From: CAMYOC01 sp963704875
Lineage (GTDB): Bacteria > Pseudomonadota > Gammaproteobacteria > Steroidobacterales > XN24
Length of the DNA: 64,000 nucleotides
Assembly: GCA_963704875.1 (NCBI GenBank)
Contig: CAVPIA010000008.1
Coordinates: 868,001 to 932,000, forward strand
Reading direction: 5' to 3'
Positions 37,413 to 46,286 of this stretch are shown piece by piece. A model generated the notes under the pieces. The model had not been told where the DNA came from. It did not search any database and was given only the letters and a program-made list of their open reading frames with translations. The translations under genes and the position numbers were made by a program. Each line of letters starts with the position of its first letter. Positions within the stretch are counted from its first letter, which is position 1.

Positions 37413-38498
37413 ATGAGCAGAGATATTCCCAGTTTGATTCCCGCTTTTCACACGCTGCGCGCGGCGGGCAGCCACGCTGTACTGTGCACGATTGTCGAGA
37501 CAGATGGCTCCACCTATCGCAAGGCCGGGGCGCGCATGATCATCGATGCTGAAGGCAACTACCACGGCATCCTTGGCGGCGGCTGTTTCGAGGGTGACCT
37601 GGTAGAACGCTCGCGCGAAGTCCTGGCTTCAGGTCAGCCGGCCGTGGTCGAGTTCGATATGCGCAGCGACGAGGATCTGATCTGGGGCCTGGGGCTGGGT
37701 TGCAACGGGCTGGTCCGCTTATTGCTGCAGCCGCTCGACCCGGAGCACGGATACCAGCCGCTGGCCTGTTTGTGCGAAAACGTGGCGACGCTTCGCCCGA
37801 CAGTTATCGCAACCGGTATATCTGGCGAACTGCTGGGTCTTTCCCTGGCGGTAGATCCGCTTGGAAAGCACGACCTGGGTGTCGCTCCCGAAACGCATCC
37901 AGGTCTTGCCCAACGCTGCGAGGACCTGCTCGCTGGCGGTTCGCCCCAGGGATTCGATGCCGGTGACGCAGGCCGGATGTTCGTCGATGTGATTCCACGC
38001 CAGCATCATCTGCTGATCATCGGCGCCGGCCCCGACGCAGTACCTATGGCACGTGCGGCTGCATCTCTGGACTGGCGCGTAACGATTGCGGATCATCGCG
38101 AACAAAATCCCGGCAGAGGGTTCTTCCCGGCGTCTGTACATCAGATACAGTGCGCGCCAGAAGCCCTGGCATCAGCGGTGGATCTCAACAGCGTGTCTGC
38201 CGCCTTGCTGATGACTCACAATTTCGTCGCAGACAGCGGGTTTCTGAAGTCTCTGGCCGAGACACCGCCCGTCTATTCAGGCCTGCTCGGCCCGACTGCC
38301 AGGCGGGACGCTTTGCTGGGAGAGTTGTCGGCGGAGCAGCGAGTGGCGCTGGAGGGCCGGATACGCGGACCCGTCGGGCTCAACATCGGTGGTGACTCGC
38401 CGGCATCGATTGCGCTGTCCGCCATAGCCGAAATACACGCGATTCTTGAACAAGCGGATGCCGCCTCGCTTGACGGACGCAATGTTCGCGCCGCATGA
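37413..38498 (+). CDS. XdhC/CoxI-family protein
   Basis: This 361-residue protein has an N-terminal XdhC/CoxI domain (VETDGSTYRKAGARM, GGGCFEGDL) and a C-terminal Rossmann-like XdhC_C domain (LLIIGAGPDAVPMARAA, MTHNF). Family members mature or insert sulfurated molybdenum cofactor into xanthine dehydrogenase or CO dehydrogenase type enzymes. No molybdoenzyme gene is in this window, so its client lies elsewhere. It converges on the iron alcohol dehydrogenase gene. Confidence 0.87.
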   Translation: MSRDIPSLIPAFHTLRAAGSHAVLCTIVETDGSTYRKAGARMIIDAEGNYHGILGGGCFEGDLVERSREVLASGQPAVVEFDMRSDEDLIWGLGLGCNGLVRLLLQPLDPEHGYQPLACLCENVATLRPTVIATGISGELLGLSLAVDPLGKHDLGVAPETHPGLAQRCEDLLAGGSPQGFDAGDAGRMFVDVIPRQHHLLIIGAGPDAVPMARAAASLDWRVTIADHREQNPGRGFFPASVHQIQCAPEALASAVDLNSVSAALLMTHNFVADSGFLKSLAETPPVYSGLLGPTARRDALLGELSAEQRVALEGRIRGPVGLNIGGDSPASIALSAIAEIHAILEQADAASLDGRNVRAA

Positions 38499-38540
38499 GC
38501 TCGCCTGAGATGTGCCTGCGATGCGCTAGAGCCGACGCGC

Positions 38541-39728
38541 TCAGGCCCAGGCTCGATTCAGGACCGCCAGCGCGTCTTCGTGTCCGATCTCGACAGGATT
38601 AAATATTATCGAGCCGTCATCCAGCGACATGCTGGCGATTTTTGACAGGTCATCCCTTTTCACCTTGCCGGTCTCCGCCAGATTGCGCGGCAGGCCACAA
38701 CGTTTGTGGGCCTCCTCTCTGATCTGCCTGATCCGGCTGATCGACGCTGACGCGCGTTCCGCCGCCGGCGTCGCCGCATAGGTGTCAGCACCCGCCAGGT
38801 ACAGCAATAACTCGCCGATTTCCTGCTTTCTCGCCTCGAGGTTGTGCTCGAGTACGTGGGGCAAAAGGATGCCCATGCAGACGCCGTGGTGGACACCGGC
38901 GACGGCACCGACGTTGTGCCCCAGGGAATGCACCAGGCCAACCATCGAATTACTGAATGCTATGCCGGCCATGGTCGCGGCCAGCGCCAGATCCAGACGC
39001 CCGCTGGCATCATCCGGCCGATCGAGCACCGGGATCAACGATTTGGAGATGCGCCTGATCGCGGCTGATGCGTAGGCATCGCTGAGCGGATTCTTGGCCA
39101 GACAGGTAAACGCCTCGCAGGCATGGGTCAGGGCGTCCAGCGCGGTCGCGGCGGTGATCATGGCGGGCAGTTTCAGGGTTGTGCGCGGATCGAGAACAGC
39201 AACATCGGGCAACAGGAACTGCGACATGAACGGTATTTTGGTGCCTGACTGCTCATCCTTGATGATGCTCACCGAAGTGACTTCAGAACCGGTTCCTGCA
39301 GTCGTGGGAATGGCGATAAACGGTTTCAACGGGCGGTTGAGATTGTTCGCCCCGGCGAACCGGGGCAGGTCCTCACCGCCTTCAGTCGCCAGGATATTGA
39401 CCGCCTTGGCTGTATCCATCACCGAGCCACCGCCGATGGCAATGATGGAGTCGCACTCCTGTTGCCGATAAGCGGAGACCGCGGCGGCTACCGAGACCAT
39501 GGAGGAGTCTGGCGGCACTGCGTCGAACACAGGGGCATCACCCAATCCACCGGCAGTCATCGCCCCGCTGACGAGGTCCACCAGACCGGCGCCAACCACC
39601 CCTGCGTCGCTGATCAATAGCGGCTGCCGCGCGCCGCGTACTTCCAGCTCAAAGGGAATGTGCTCAAGCGCTCGGGAGCCGCAGACGATTTTTACCGGGC
39701 AAAAAAACTCAAAGAAGTCCTGACTCAT
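38541..39728 (-). CDS. Iron-containing alcohol dehydrogenase, ErcA-like
   Basis: This is a 395-residue group III alcohol dehydrogenase. The NAD-binding glycine motif GGGSVMDTAKA and the iron-ligand region with DALTHACEAF and GLVHSLGHNVGAV...HHG are conserved. In Pseudomonas, ErcA is tied to the ErdR regulatory system for ethanol oxidation, and ErdR is the counterpart of the CrbR found 8 kb away, which supports a linked role. The gene follows an SCP2-like gene by three bases on the same strand, so they form an operon. Confidence 0.82.
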   Translation of the reverse strand: MSQDFFEFFCPVKIVCGSRALEHIPFELEVRGARQPLLISDAGVVGAGLVDLVSGAMTAGGLGDAPVFDAVPPDSSMVSVAAAVSAYRQQECDSIIAIGGGSVMDTAKAVNILATEGGEDLPRFAGANNLNRPLKPFIAIPTTAGTGSEVTSVSIIKDEQSGTKIPFMSQFLLPDVAVLDPRTTLKLPAMITAATALDALTHACEAFTCLAKNPLSDAYASAAIRRISKSLIPVLDRPDDASGRLDLALAATMAGIAFSNSMVGLVHSLGHNVGAVAGVHHGVCMGILLPHVLEHNLEARKQEIGELLLYLAGADTYAATPAAERASASISRIRQIREEAHKRCGLPRNLAETGKVKRDDLSKIASMSLDDGSIIFNPVEIGHEDALAVLNRAWA

Positions 39729-39731
39729 TGA

Positions 39732-40298
39732 TCATTTTCCTCCCGCAAGCTGGATCAGCATGCGTACGTAAATCTTTGTCGCCATCCGCAGCTTCGCGCC
39801 AACACCGATCGCGGGGTATTCCTTGAGTGCCCGGCGCGCCACGAAGGCCGGTAACACGATCGACTCCATTCGATTCAGGCAACGAACGATTTTCATCCCG
39901 GCTGACGGATTGCCGTCCACCGACATACGATCACGAGCGAAAGCGGTGGCCGTACCCTCGATGAACCCCAGCACCAGAAACGCGTGAGTCAGATGTTTGA
40001 AATCAAAACTCAGATCAAGCGACTGGCGGTGGTCTGAGCGCAGCAAGCGCAGCGACCCCGCCTGCTTGCGCATCGCAAAACCAGGGCCGCCGGCGCGCAC
40101 GCGCATCGCGAAAGCGAAGCCGTCCGGCAATTGCGCCACTTCATCCTGAATCACCGGGTCCACCGCCGAGCTGGCCTGAAGCAGGCGCCCGACAAGCCAC
40201 ATCATCAGCCGAACATAGACCCTCTGCAGGCGATAGCCAAAACTCAGCCCGCCGCTCGTCGCGGCCATTCGGGGTCCCGCTTTTTCGTGCTGATTCAT
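39732..40298 (-). CDS. SCP2-like / sterol-carrier-fold hypothetical protein
   Basis: This 188-residue protein starts at the ATG at 40298 (MNQHEKAGPRM). It has a basic N-terminus, one amphipathic segment (YRLQRVYVRLMMWLVGRLLQ) and a fold-like middle region with FAMRVRAGGPGFAMRK and SLDLSFDFKHLTHAFLVLGF that recalls SCP2-type lipid-binding domains. The assignment is tentative. It directly precedes the ErcA-like gene and probably shares its promoter. An AAAAGTC half-site (minus strand, 40411-40422) is a weak match to the CrbR-like dyad. Confidence 0.6.
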   Translation of the reverse strand: MNQHEKAGPRMAATSGGLSFGYRLQRVYVRLMMWLVGRLLQASSAVDPVIQDEVAQLPDGFAFAMRVRAGGPGFAMRKQAGSLRLLRSDHRQSLDLSFDFKHLTHAFLVLGFIEGTATAFARDRMSVDGNPSAGMKIVRCLNRMESIVLPAFVARRALKEYPAIGVGAKLRMATKIYVRMLIQLAGGK

Positions 40299-40545
40299 GC
40301 CTGATCCGATCTCCAGCGGCGGGTACCTGATGGCACCAACGTGGGGCATCCTACCGCAAGCCCGGTCCGCATGCTGCACCTGCATCAAAACAGGCGCTCG
40401 CGTTGACCACGGACTTTTTGTAATTGCGAATAATTCTAATTACTTACGACGCCTTTTGAGTATCAGTACGGGTCCGAAATAACTGCTATAACTACAGTGA
40501 GGTGTCCTAAAATGGAGGGGATACCGACGGGTATCCGCGATACCG

Positions 40546-41274
40546 ATGAGCGCATCGAATGAGACCATGAACACGGTCAACAGCCATCAACATCTGTCGA
40601 TGGTAGCCCGGGCTGAATCCGCGGCCGGCAGTCTACTCAAAGTGTTGGTCTGCGTGACCCTTGCAACCATTGTCAGCCTGCTGCTATTCCGTTTTGACAG
40701 CGCCCTGATAAACCGTCCCAAGAACTTCGATGATGACATTGCGCGGGTTAAGATCCTGGAGTTCATCCATGTCCAGCCCGATGAGTTTGTCTACTCCAAG
40801 GAACGGCGTCTGCCAAAGAAGCCGCCGCCGCCGGATCGCCCACCGCCACCGCCCAAGGTTCGCGTCAACAGCCCGACCGAAATCCCGCAATCGATGATGA
40901 ATATGGACATGCCGGACATTGAGATGGGATTTGGCGCGGGTGGCGGTCCGTATATTGGCGAGTACTACGGTGGCCGCCAGAATTCCAATATGCCCGACGG
41001 CGACGTCATGCCGATCGTGCGTATCGAACCGCGTTATCCGCGCGACGCCCTGCTGCGCGGACTCGAGGGCTGGGTCAAAGTCGAATTCACGATAACCGCA
41101 GAGGGTAGTGTCACCGACGCAGTGGTCGTCGCCTCAGAGCCACAGCGAACCTTCGACCGCAGCGCCGTCCAGGCAGTGCTGCGATGGAAATTCAAGCCTC
41201 GGTTTGTCGACGGCAACGCAATCAGCCGCCGCGCCGTACAAACCATCGAATTCCAGCTTGACGCGGATTCCTGA
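40546..41274 (+). CDS. tonB: TonB-like energy transducer
   Basis: This 242-residue protein has one N-terminal membrane helix (about residues 30-50), a proline-rich periplasmic spacer (KKPPPPDRPPPPPK) and a C-terminal TonB domain (YPRDALLRGLEGWVKVEF, then AVLRWKFKPRFVDG). It transfers proton-motive energy to outer-membrane receptors. exbB and exbD are not adjacent and no TonB-dependent receptor is nearby, so it must act with genes elsewhere. The spacer also has a Gly/Met-rich part (GFGAGGGPYIG). The gene ends 36 bases before the convergent transporter gene. Confidence 0.86.
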   Translation: MSASNETMNTVNSHQHLSMVARAESAAGSLLKVLVCVTLATIVSLLLFRFDSALINRPKNFDDDIARVKILEFIHVQPDEFVYSKERRLPKKPPPPDRPPPPPKVRVNSPTEIPQSMMNMDMPDIEMGFGAGGGPYIGEYYGGRQNSNMPDGDVMPIVRIEPRYPRDALLRGLEGWVKVEFTITAEGSVTDAVVVASEPQRTFDRSAVQAVLRWKFKPRFVDGNAISRRAVQTIEFQLDADS

Positions 41275-41294
41275 TCCGGACCGAACCGAGGGCG

Positions 41295-41313
41295 TGATCG
41301 CCGGCGGCGATCA
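41295..41313. terminator. Possible bidirectional hairpin between tonB and the POT transporter
   Basis: A perfect 8-bp inverted repeat (tgatcgcc / ggcgatca, 3-base loop) overlaps the stop codon of the minus-strand gene and follows tonB by 20 bases. No T-run is present, so a terminator role is only suggested. Confidence 0.35.
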
Positions 41314-42873
41314 GCCCCCTGCCGGTTGTGGTGCAGCCGGCCGGCGGACCCTGGCCAGAGCCAGAATCCAGCGACCATAGAAGAACAGGCCGATGGCCGA
41401 AGCCAGGGCGATCAGTGCCATCAGGTCCCAGACGAAACCGACGCTGTTGGCCTGGTACAGCATCTCGGTCAGTGCCTGCGGCGCTTGCCCGGCAAATTCT
41501 GTCAAATAGGAGAATGCCTCTCCTTGCGGGATGGCCTGGAGCTGATCCGCGCTCATGCCATTGTCCTGCAGCCAGTTCCGGGAGAGCGTCTCTTTTGCCG
41601 CCAGACGGCCATAGAGCAAGGGACCAAAATAGCCTTCGAGCACCCAACCCACGGCCAGCGGAAGCTGGGAAAAGCCGAGATACATCGCCTTCTTGTCCGG
41701 AGGCGCCATGTTGCCGATAAATTCGAGCATCTTGGGACTGGAGAGCATCTCGCCAGTGCTGAAAATGACGATACCGAACAGACATACCCAGGCAGCGTTG
41801 GTCCATCCGATCAGTGCAAAAGCCAGCGCAGTCAGCAAGGTGCCAAGAGTCATGCTGCTCACCGCTCGCAGTTTGCTGCTCAGATGGGCAAACAGGAAGC
41901 AGGTGATCATGATCATCGCTGCATTCAGGTTGAGCAGACCCTCGGGCATGATGCGTGTTCCATCCTGACTCATGCCGAGCAGGAAAATCGGAATCGGATT
42001 GCTGGTGCCCCCGGGGCCAAACAGCGTGTCGACAATAGTTGAAGTATCCACCCAGTCACGAATGTACAAAGGCAGGACATCGAACAGGGCGTTAAACATG
42101 AACCAGAAGCCGGACATGATTAAGAGGAATACCCACAGCGACGGCTTGCTGAGTTCGCGTAGCGAGGTCCAGATCAGACTGTCTTCCTTGCGCTCACCGC
42201 TTTTGATCTGACGCCGACGCTCGAGGCGTTCCTCCATATCCGGCTCTTTGTACATCAGCAGAAACAGGAAATTTATCGAAATGATGCCGGCACAGGCGAA
42301 GAACAGGTCGGACCAGGCCAGTTGTCTGAGCTGGGCCGCGAGCAGCGGACCCATCCAGCCACCGATATTTACCGTCTGATAAAAGATGCCCCAGGCCATG
42401 GAACTGTTCTTGCGATTGGTGGCCTTGACCAAGGTGCCCTGAATCCCCGGCTTGAAGATCCCGGTGCCGGTCGCCAGCACGATTGCCCCGACCACGAAGC
42501 CCTCGAAACTGGGGTAAAAACCCATCACCAGATAAGCGCAGATCTTGGTCACCGTGGACAGGAATATCGTCTGCTTGTAGCCGAGACGATCCGAGAGTCC
42601 ACCGACCAATGCCGGGATCAAAGACTGGAACAAGGCCCAGATAAAAAAGATCTGGCCCAATTGTTCCGCGGACACGCCGAGTCCACCCTCAGAGAGTGGC
42701 GCCGTTGCATACAGGCCGGACACTGATCTGACACCGTAGTAGGCGAGCCGCTCGATCATTTCCATGCCGCCGACGATCCAGAACACGTAGCTCAGGCTGG
42801 CAATGGCGGCAAACAGGCCCAGTTGTTTGACATCTTCCAGGCCGTGCTCGTTGAGCTCGTCTTTTTTACTCAT
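41311..42873 (-). CDS. POT/PTR2-type MFS transporter
   Basis: This 520-residue membrane protein has about 12-14 helices. The start is taken at the ATG 42873 (MSKKDELNEHG). The POT-family motif FYxxxNxG is present as GIFYQTVNIGGWMGPL, and an E-R pair occurs early (MEMIERLAYYGVRS), as in proton-coupled oligopeptide transporters. Peptides are the family substrates, but this divergent member may carry others. A long soluble insertion with charged residues (ERLERRRQIKSGERK) lies mid-protein. It is divergent from putP. Confidence 0.83.
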   Translation of the reverse strand: MSKKDELNEHGLEDVKQLGLFAAIASLSYVFWIVGGMEMIERLAYYGVRSVSGLYATAPLSEGGLGVSAEQLGQIFFIWALFQSLIPALVGGLSDRLGYKQTIFLSTVTKICAYLVMGFYPSFEGFVVGAIVLATGTGIFKPGIQGTLVKATNRKNSSMAWGIFYQTVNIGGWMGPLLAAQLRQLAWSDLFFACAGIISINFLFLLMYKEPDMEERLERRRQIKSGERKEDSLIWTSLRELSKPSLWVFLLIMSGFWFMFNALFDVLPLYIRDWVDTSTIVDTLFGPGGTSNPIPIFLLGMSQDGTRIMPEGLLNLNAAMIMITCFLFAHLSSKLRAVSSMTLGTLLTALAFALIGWTNAAWVCLFGIVIFSTGEMLSSPKMLEFIGNMAPPDKKAMYLGFSQLPLAVGWVLEGYFGPLLYGRLAAKETLSRNWLQDNGMSADQLQAIPQGEAFSYLTEFAGQAPQALTEMLYQANSVGFVWDLMALIALASAIGLFFYGRWILALARVRRPAAPQPAGG

Positions 42874-43094
42874 GGCGTTCCTTGTACATGACCGGCGGGA
42901 CGGCACCGGCGGCGGAAAAAGTTGGTGGATTGTACGACATCCTGGGGCCGTTGCCGGACAGGCAACGTTTGCGCACGATGCTGCGGTGCGCAATCCCGGC
43001 GATCGCCATGGCTCGGCTAACCAGTCAGACAATCGCAAAAAACCGGACTATCAATCAATCGGTTACCATCCGCAATTTGCCGCAGGCAGTGCCG

Positions 43095-44558
43095 ATGATC
43101 GAGATCAGCTCCGCCATAATTTCTAGCTTTGCCGTGTATCTGGTAGTCGTGTTGGCTATCGGCATCATCGCCTGGCGCCGTACTCAGGATCTGAAGGATT
43201 ACATCCTCGGCGGACGGCGACTGGGGCCCTGGGTAACCGCGCTGAGCGCCCAGGCCTCGGACATGAGCGGCTGGCTGCTGCTGGGTCTGCCGGGTTACGC
43301 CTATGTCGCCGGACTCGAATCAGCGTGGTTGCTGCTGGGTTTGCTAAGCGGCACGTATCTGAACTGGAAGTTCACCGCCGAACGCCTGCGCCAGGCAACC
43401 GAACGCTGCGGTGATGCGCTAACCCTGCCCGAGTATCTCGAGCATCGCTTCGATGATCGCGGCGTGCTGCGTCTTGTGTCCGCGATCTTCATCCTGGTCT
43501 TCTTCACCTTCTACACCAGTTCCGGCCTGGTCGCCGGAGGACGTCTGTTCGAAGCCGTGTTCGGACTACCCTATCTTTGGGCGGTATGCGCCGGCGGCAT
43601 CACGGTGGTGCTGTATACGTTTTTCGGTGGCTTCCTGGCGGTCAGCTGGACCGATCTGCTGCAGGGCATCCTGATGTTTCTGGCGCTGCTCGCGGTAGCC
43701 GTCACCGCGTTGTTTACTATCGGCGGTGTCGAGTCTCTGGTTGGACAGATCAGGGAAATCAATCCGGAACTGCTGAATCCCTGGACCGACACCGAAGGTA
43801 GCCCACTGGGATGGATTGCTATCGCCTCTTTGCTGGGCTGGGGCCTCGGATATTTTGGCCAGCCACATGTGCTGGCCCGATTTATGGCCGCAAAGTCAGC
43901 GGCCGCGATCCCGGCATCACGCAAGATCGCGATGATCTGGGTCAGCATCGCATTGCTGGCCGGTTCGATCGTCGGTCTCACCGGAATTGTATTGGCCGAG
44001 CCTGCGCTGGAAGGCGCGGACAGCGAAAAAATATTCATGGTGCTGACCGCTTTGCTGATGCAACCGGTTATCGCCGGCATCTGCCTGGCCGGCATACTTG
44101 CAGCAGTCATGAGCACCGCCGACTCGCAATTGCTGGTCGCCTCCTCTGCGGTGTCTGAGGACCTATACAAGGGCCAGTTCCGCCATCAGGCCTCAGGCAG
44201 CGAGTTGCTATGGGTGGGTCGGATCGCAGTTGTGGTCATCGCCTGTGTCGCGTTCTGGCTGGCTGCAGATCCGGATAGCAAGGTACTGGATCTGGTTGCC
44301 TATGCCTGGGCCGGGTTCGGCGCGGCCTTCGGTCCCGTCGTGCTGTTGTCGCTTTACTGGCCCGGGATGAGCCGTGCAGGCGCGCTGGCCGGCGTACTGG
44401 CCGGTGGATTTACCGTAATCATCTGGAAACAAATGCAGGGCGGCATTTTCGATCTGTACGAAATCGTGCCCGGGGTGATCATCGCCAGCGCTGCGGTGTT
44501 TGTCGCCAGCCATGTGTGGCCACAGACTCCCGGGCATCCGGGATCCAAGACGCGCTGA
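43095..44558 (+). CDS. putP: PutP-type sodium/proline symporter
   Basis: This is a 487-residue SSS-family carrier with 12-13 helices. Family signatures: ILGGRRLGPWVTALSAQASDMSGWLLLG at the N-terminus (blocks GGRRLGPWVTALSA and ASDMSGWLL), YTFFGGFLAVSWTD, and LAAVMSTADSQLLVASSAVSED near the C-terminal Na+ site. The start is set at the ATG 43095 (MIEISSAII) by comparison with PutP, rather than the longer open frame. It imports L-proline with Na+, as a nutrient or osmoprotectant. Confidence 0.88.
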   Translation: MIEISSAIISSFAVYLVVVLAIGIIAWRRTQDLKDYILGGRRLGPWVTALSAQASDMSGWLLLGLPGYAYVAGLESAWLLLGLLSGTYLNWKFTAERLRQATERCGDALTLPEYLEHRFDDRGVLRLVSAIFILVFFTFYTSSGLVAGGRLFEAVFGLPYLWAVCAGGITVVLYTFFGGFLAVSWTDLLQGILMFLALLAVAVTALFTIGGVESLVGQIREINPELLNPWTDTEGSPLGWIAIASLLGWGLGYFGQPHVLARFMAAKSAAAIPASRKIAMIWVSIALLAGSIVGLTGIVLAEPALEGADSEKIFMVLTALLMQPVIAGICLAGILAAVMSTADSQLLVASSAVSEDLYKGQFRHQASGSELLWVGRIAVVVIACVAFWLAADPDSKVLDLVAYAWAGFGAAFGPVVLLSLYWPGMSRAGALAGVLAGGFTVIIWKQMQGGIFDLYEIVPGVIIASAAVFVASHVWPQTPGHPGSKTR

Positions 44559-44577
44559 ATCCAGACCAGAACCGGGA

Positions 44578-45480
44578 TCAGGCGCCGGTCAGGGCCAGAC
44601 CCCAGCCCATTATCAGCACGCCAAACGTCACGGCTGCGGCAGCACGTTGCACCTCAGCCCTGCGCAGCAGCTGTTCCGGCAATCGAGTCCCGACCCACCC
44701 CATTACCAGTCCGGCGAGGAACCCGGTCAGATGTGCCACCACGTCAGTGCGTTCGCCACCTGTGCCGGTGTATGCCAACAGAGCGATGCCGCCCACCAAA
44801 GGGCTCCAGCGCCTGATCAGGCCACCGCCTGCAAGCAACGCAGAACGGTAGCGAAACGCATTTGAAACCAGGATACCAAGCGCCGCAAACACAGCGGTCG
44901 AAGCCCCCAGCGACGAGTGATATGCGGGCTGCACCAGCGCATTTAGCAGATTGCCAAGGGTCCCGGCGAGCACGATGCTGCACCACGCAACCCCACCACC
45001 CAGCGCACGGGCGGCAAACAGCCCGAACACGGCGCCGAAAGCCAGATTGGCACTCAGGTGCCCCGCATCACCATGTAAGGTCAACGCGGTAATCGTACGC
45101 CACCACTGACCGGATCTGACCAGGCCGGTACGCATTGCGCCGACGTCCACCCAGTCGATTCCAAAGACCCAGCGATTGGCGGCAACCGACACCAGAAGCA
45201 GAACGAACGCATAGCTGGCTACGCCGGCGGGTCCTCCGGAAAAGACCGGCACCCTGACCGGTGCCGGTCTGGGGCCGCGCGGGTTTTCCAATCGGTATGC
45301 CAGCAGCTCATCCAGCGCACGCTGCCCATCCTGCTTTGCGGCCAGCAACAGCCACCAGCCGTCCCGGTAGATTGCTTCAGCCGGTATCCCCGCAGCGTCG
45401 AGCACCAGCCGGGCGTCCATGACCTCCTGCCGTTGCCGGCTGCGGACAAGCACGCCTATTTCTGCATTTGACGCTTCCAT
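44578..45480 (-). CDS. Rhomboid-family intramembrane serine protease
   Basis: This is a 300-residue protein. The N-terminal 60 residues form a small alpha/beta domain (VLVRSRQRQEVMDARLVLDA, GWWLLLAAK) resembling the DUF2007-type unit. Six or so helices follow, with HGDAGHLSANLAFG, the catalytic serine in LGASTAVFAALG and the catalytic histidine in VVAHLTGFLAGLVMG. The dyad is complete, so it is predicted active. The start at 45480 is the first ATG after the upstream terminator. The substrate is unknown. Confidence 0.85.
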   Translation of the reverse strand: MEASNAEIGVLVRSRQRQEVMDARLVLDAAGIPAEAIYRDGWWLLLAAKQDGQRALDELLAYRLENPRGPRPAPVRVPVFSGGPAGVASYAFVLLLVSVAANRWVFGIDWVDVGAMRTGLVRSGQWWRTITALTLHGDAGHLSANLAFGAVFGLFAARALGGGVAWCSIVLAGTLGNLLNALVQPAYHSSLGASTAVFAALGILVSNAFRYRSALLAGGGLIRRWSPLVGGIALLAYTGTGGERTDVVAHLTGFLAGLVMGWVGTRLPEQLLRRAEVQRAAAAVTFGVLIMGWGLALTGA

Positions 45481-45529
45481 AGCCTTACCATGCGTCAGCC
45501 CGAGACGCGCTGCAACGCCAGTCCGAGGC

Positions 45530-45568
45530 AAAAAAAGGGCCGGGGCGGCGTCATACCGCTCCGGCCCT
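45530..45568 (-). terminator. Rho-independent terminator of hsp20
   Basis: A 13-bp stem (one G-T type mismatch: agggccggagcgg with ccgccccggccct on the minus strand) with a 7-base loop is followed by seven T on the minus strand. It lies about 54 bases after the hsp20 stop and just upstream of the rhomboid gene. Confidence 0.88.
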
Positions 45569-45621
45569 CGCTCGTCTCGCTGCACGCCCTCAGCTTGCTG
45601 CCGGGCGCGGCGTCCTGCGTT

Positions 45622-46125
45622 TTACGCAACTTTCAGAATGTGCCTCTTCGACTTCCTGGCTTTCGGGACCACGATGCTGAGCAGGCCGTCTTTGAGTTCG
45701 GCCTTGGCTTTATCGACATCGACTTCGATCGGGAACATGACTGTCCGCTCCATCGTGCCGTGTACCATTTCGCAACGATAGAAGCGTTCGGCCTTTTCCT
45801 CCTCCTTCAATTCGCGATTGACGACGATATTCAACCCCTCATCCGTGACGATGAGTTCGATTTCGTCCTTCTTAACACCAGGCAACTCGGCCCGGATGAC
45901 CAGCTCATGATCCTGGTCGACCAGATCGACCAACGGATAGCGCAAGTCAAAACGGGGCTCCACCTCGGGCAGCATGCTCCGCCGGCCCATGAATGGATCC
46001 AGCCAGCCCCGATTGATGAAGTTCTCGAACAGGTCCTCAACGCCCTGACCAAATGGCAGGGTCCGGGAAATCGGCAGTGCCGACTTGCTTACTTTCTTGG
46101 GAAGAATCTCACGTACGGTTGACAT
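45622..46125 (-). CDS. Hsp20/alpha-crystallin small heat-shock protein
   Basis: This is a 167-residue ATP-independent chaperone. A variable N-terminal arm (residues 1-60) precedes the alpha-crystallin domain (DLVDQDHELVIRAELPGV to the LKDGLLSIVVPK motif), and the C-terminal tail carries a K-R-rich end with HILKVA. The start at the ATG 46125 is fixed by a very strong ribosome-binding site (gaggaggt). Transcription is probably from the sigma32-like promoter just upstream. Confidence 0.93.
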   Translation of the reverse strand: MSTVREILPKKVSKSALPISRTLPFGQGVEDLFENFINRGWLDPFMGRRSMLPEVEPRFDLRYPLVDLVDQDHELVIRAELPGVKKDEIELIVTDEGLNIVVNRELKEEEKAERFYRCEMVHGTMERTVMFPIEVDVDKAKAELKDGLLSIVVPKARKSKRHILKVA

Positions 46126-46186
46126 GATATTTACCTCCTCCACACGCGATAGCGCGGCCGGGGAACCCATTTCCCCAGCCACTTAT

Positions 46187-46215
46187 ATATGGGGTCTGGT
46201 GATGCCAATTCCAAT
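46187..46215 (-). promoter_or_regulatory. Sigma32-type heat-shock promoter of hsp20
   Basis: On the minus strand the -35 element ATTGGAA (5 of 7 to CTTGAAA) is followed after 14 bases by CCCCATAT, a full match to the sigma32 -10 consensus CCCCATNT. It is about 62 bases upstream of the start codon. The leader contains a short hairpin (ggggaa / ttcccc, 46160-46176) just before the ribosome-binding site. Confidence 0.75.
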
Positions 46216-46286
46216 ACGGAAGCTCACCTATTGACCGCAGGACTTCCGGCCTCGAAAGGCGCGCGAACGGGCCCTGGCTGCAGGTC

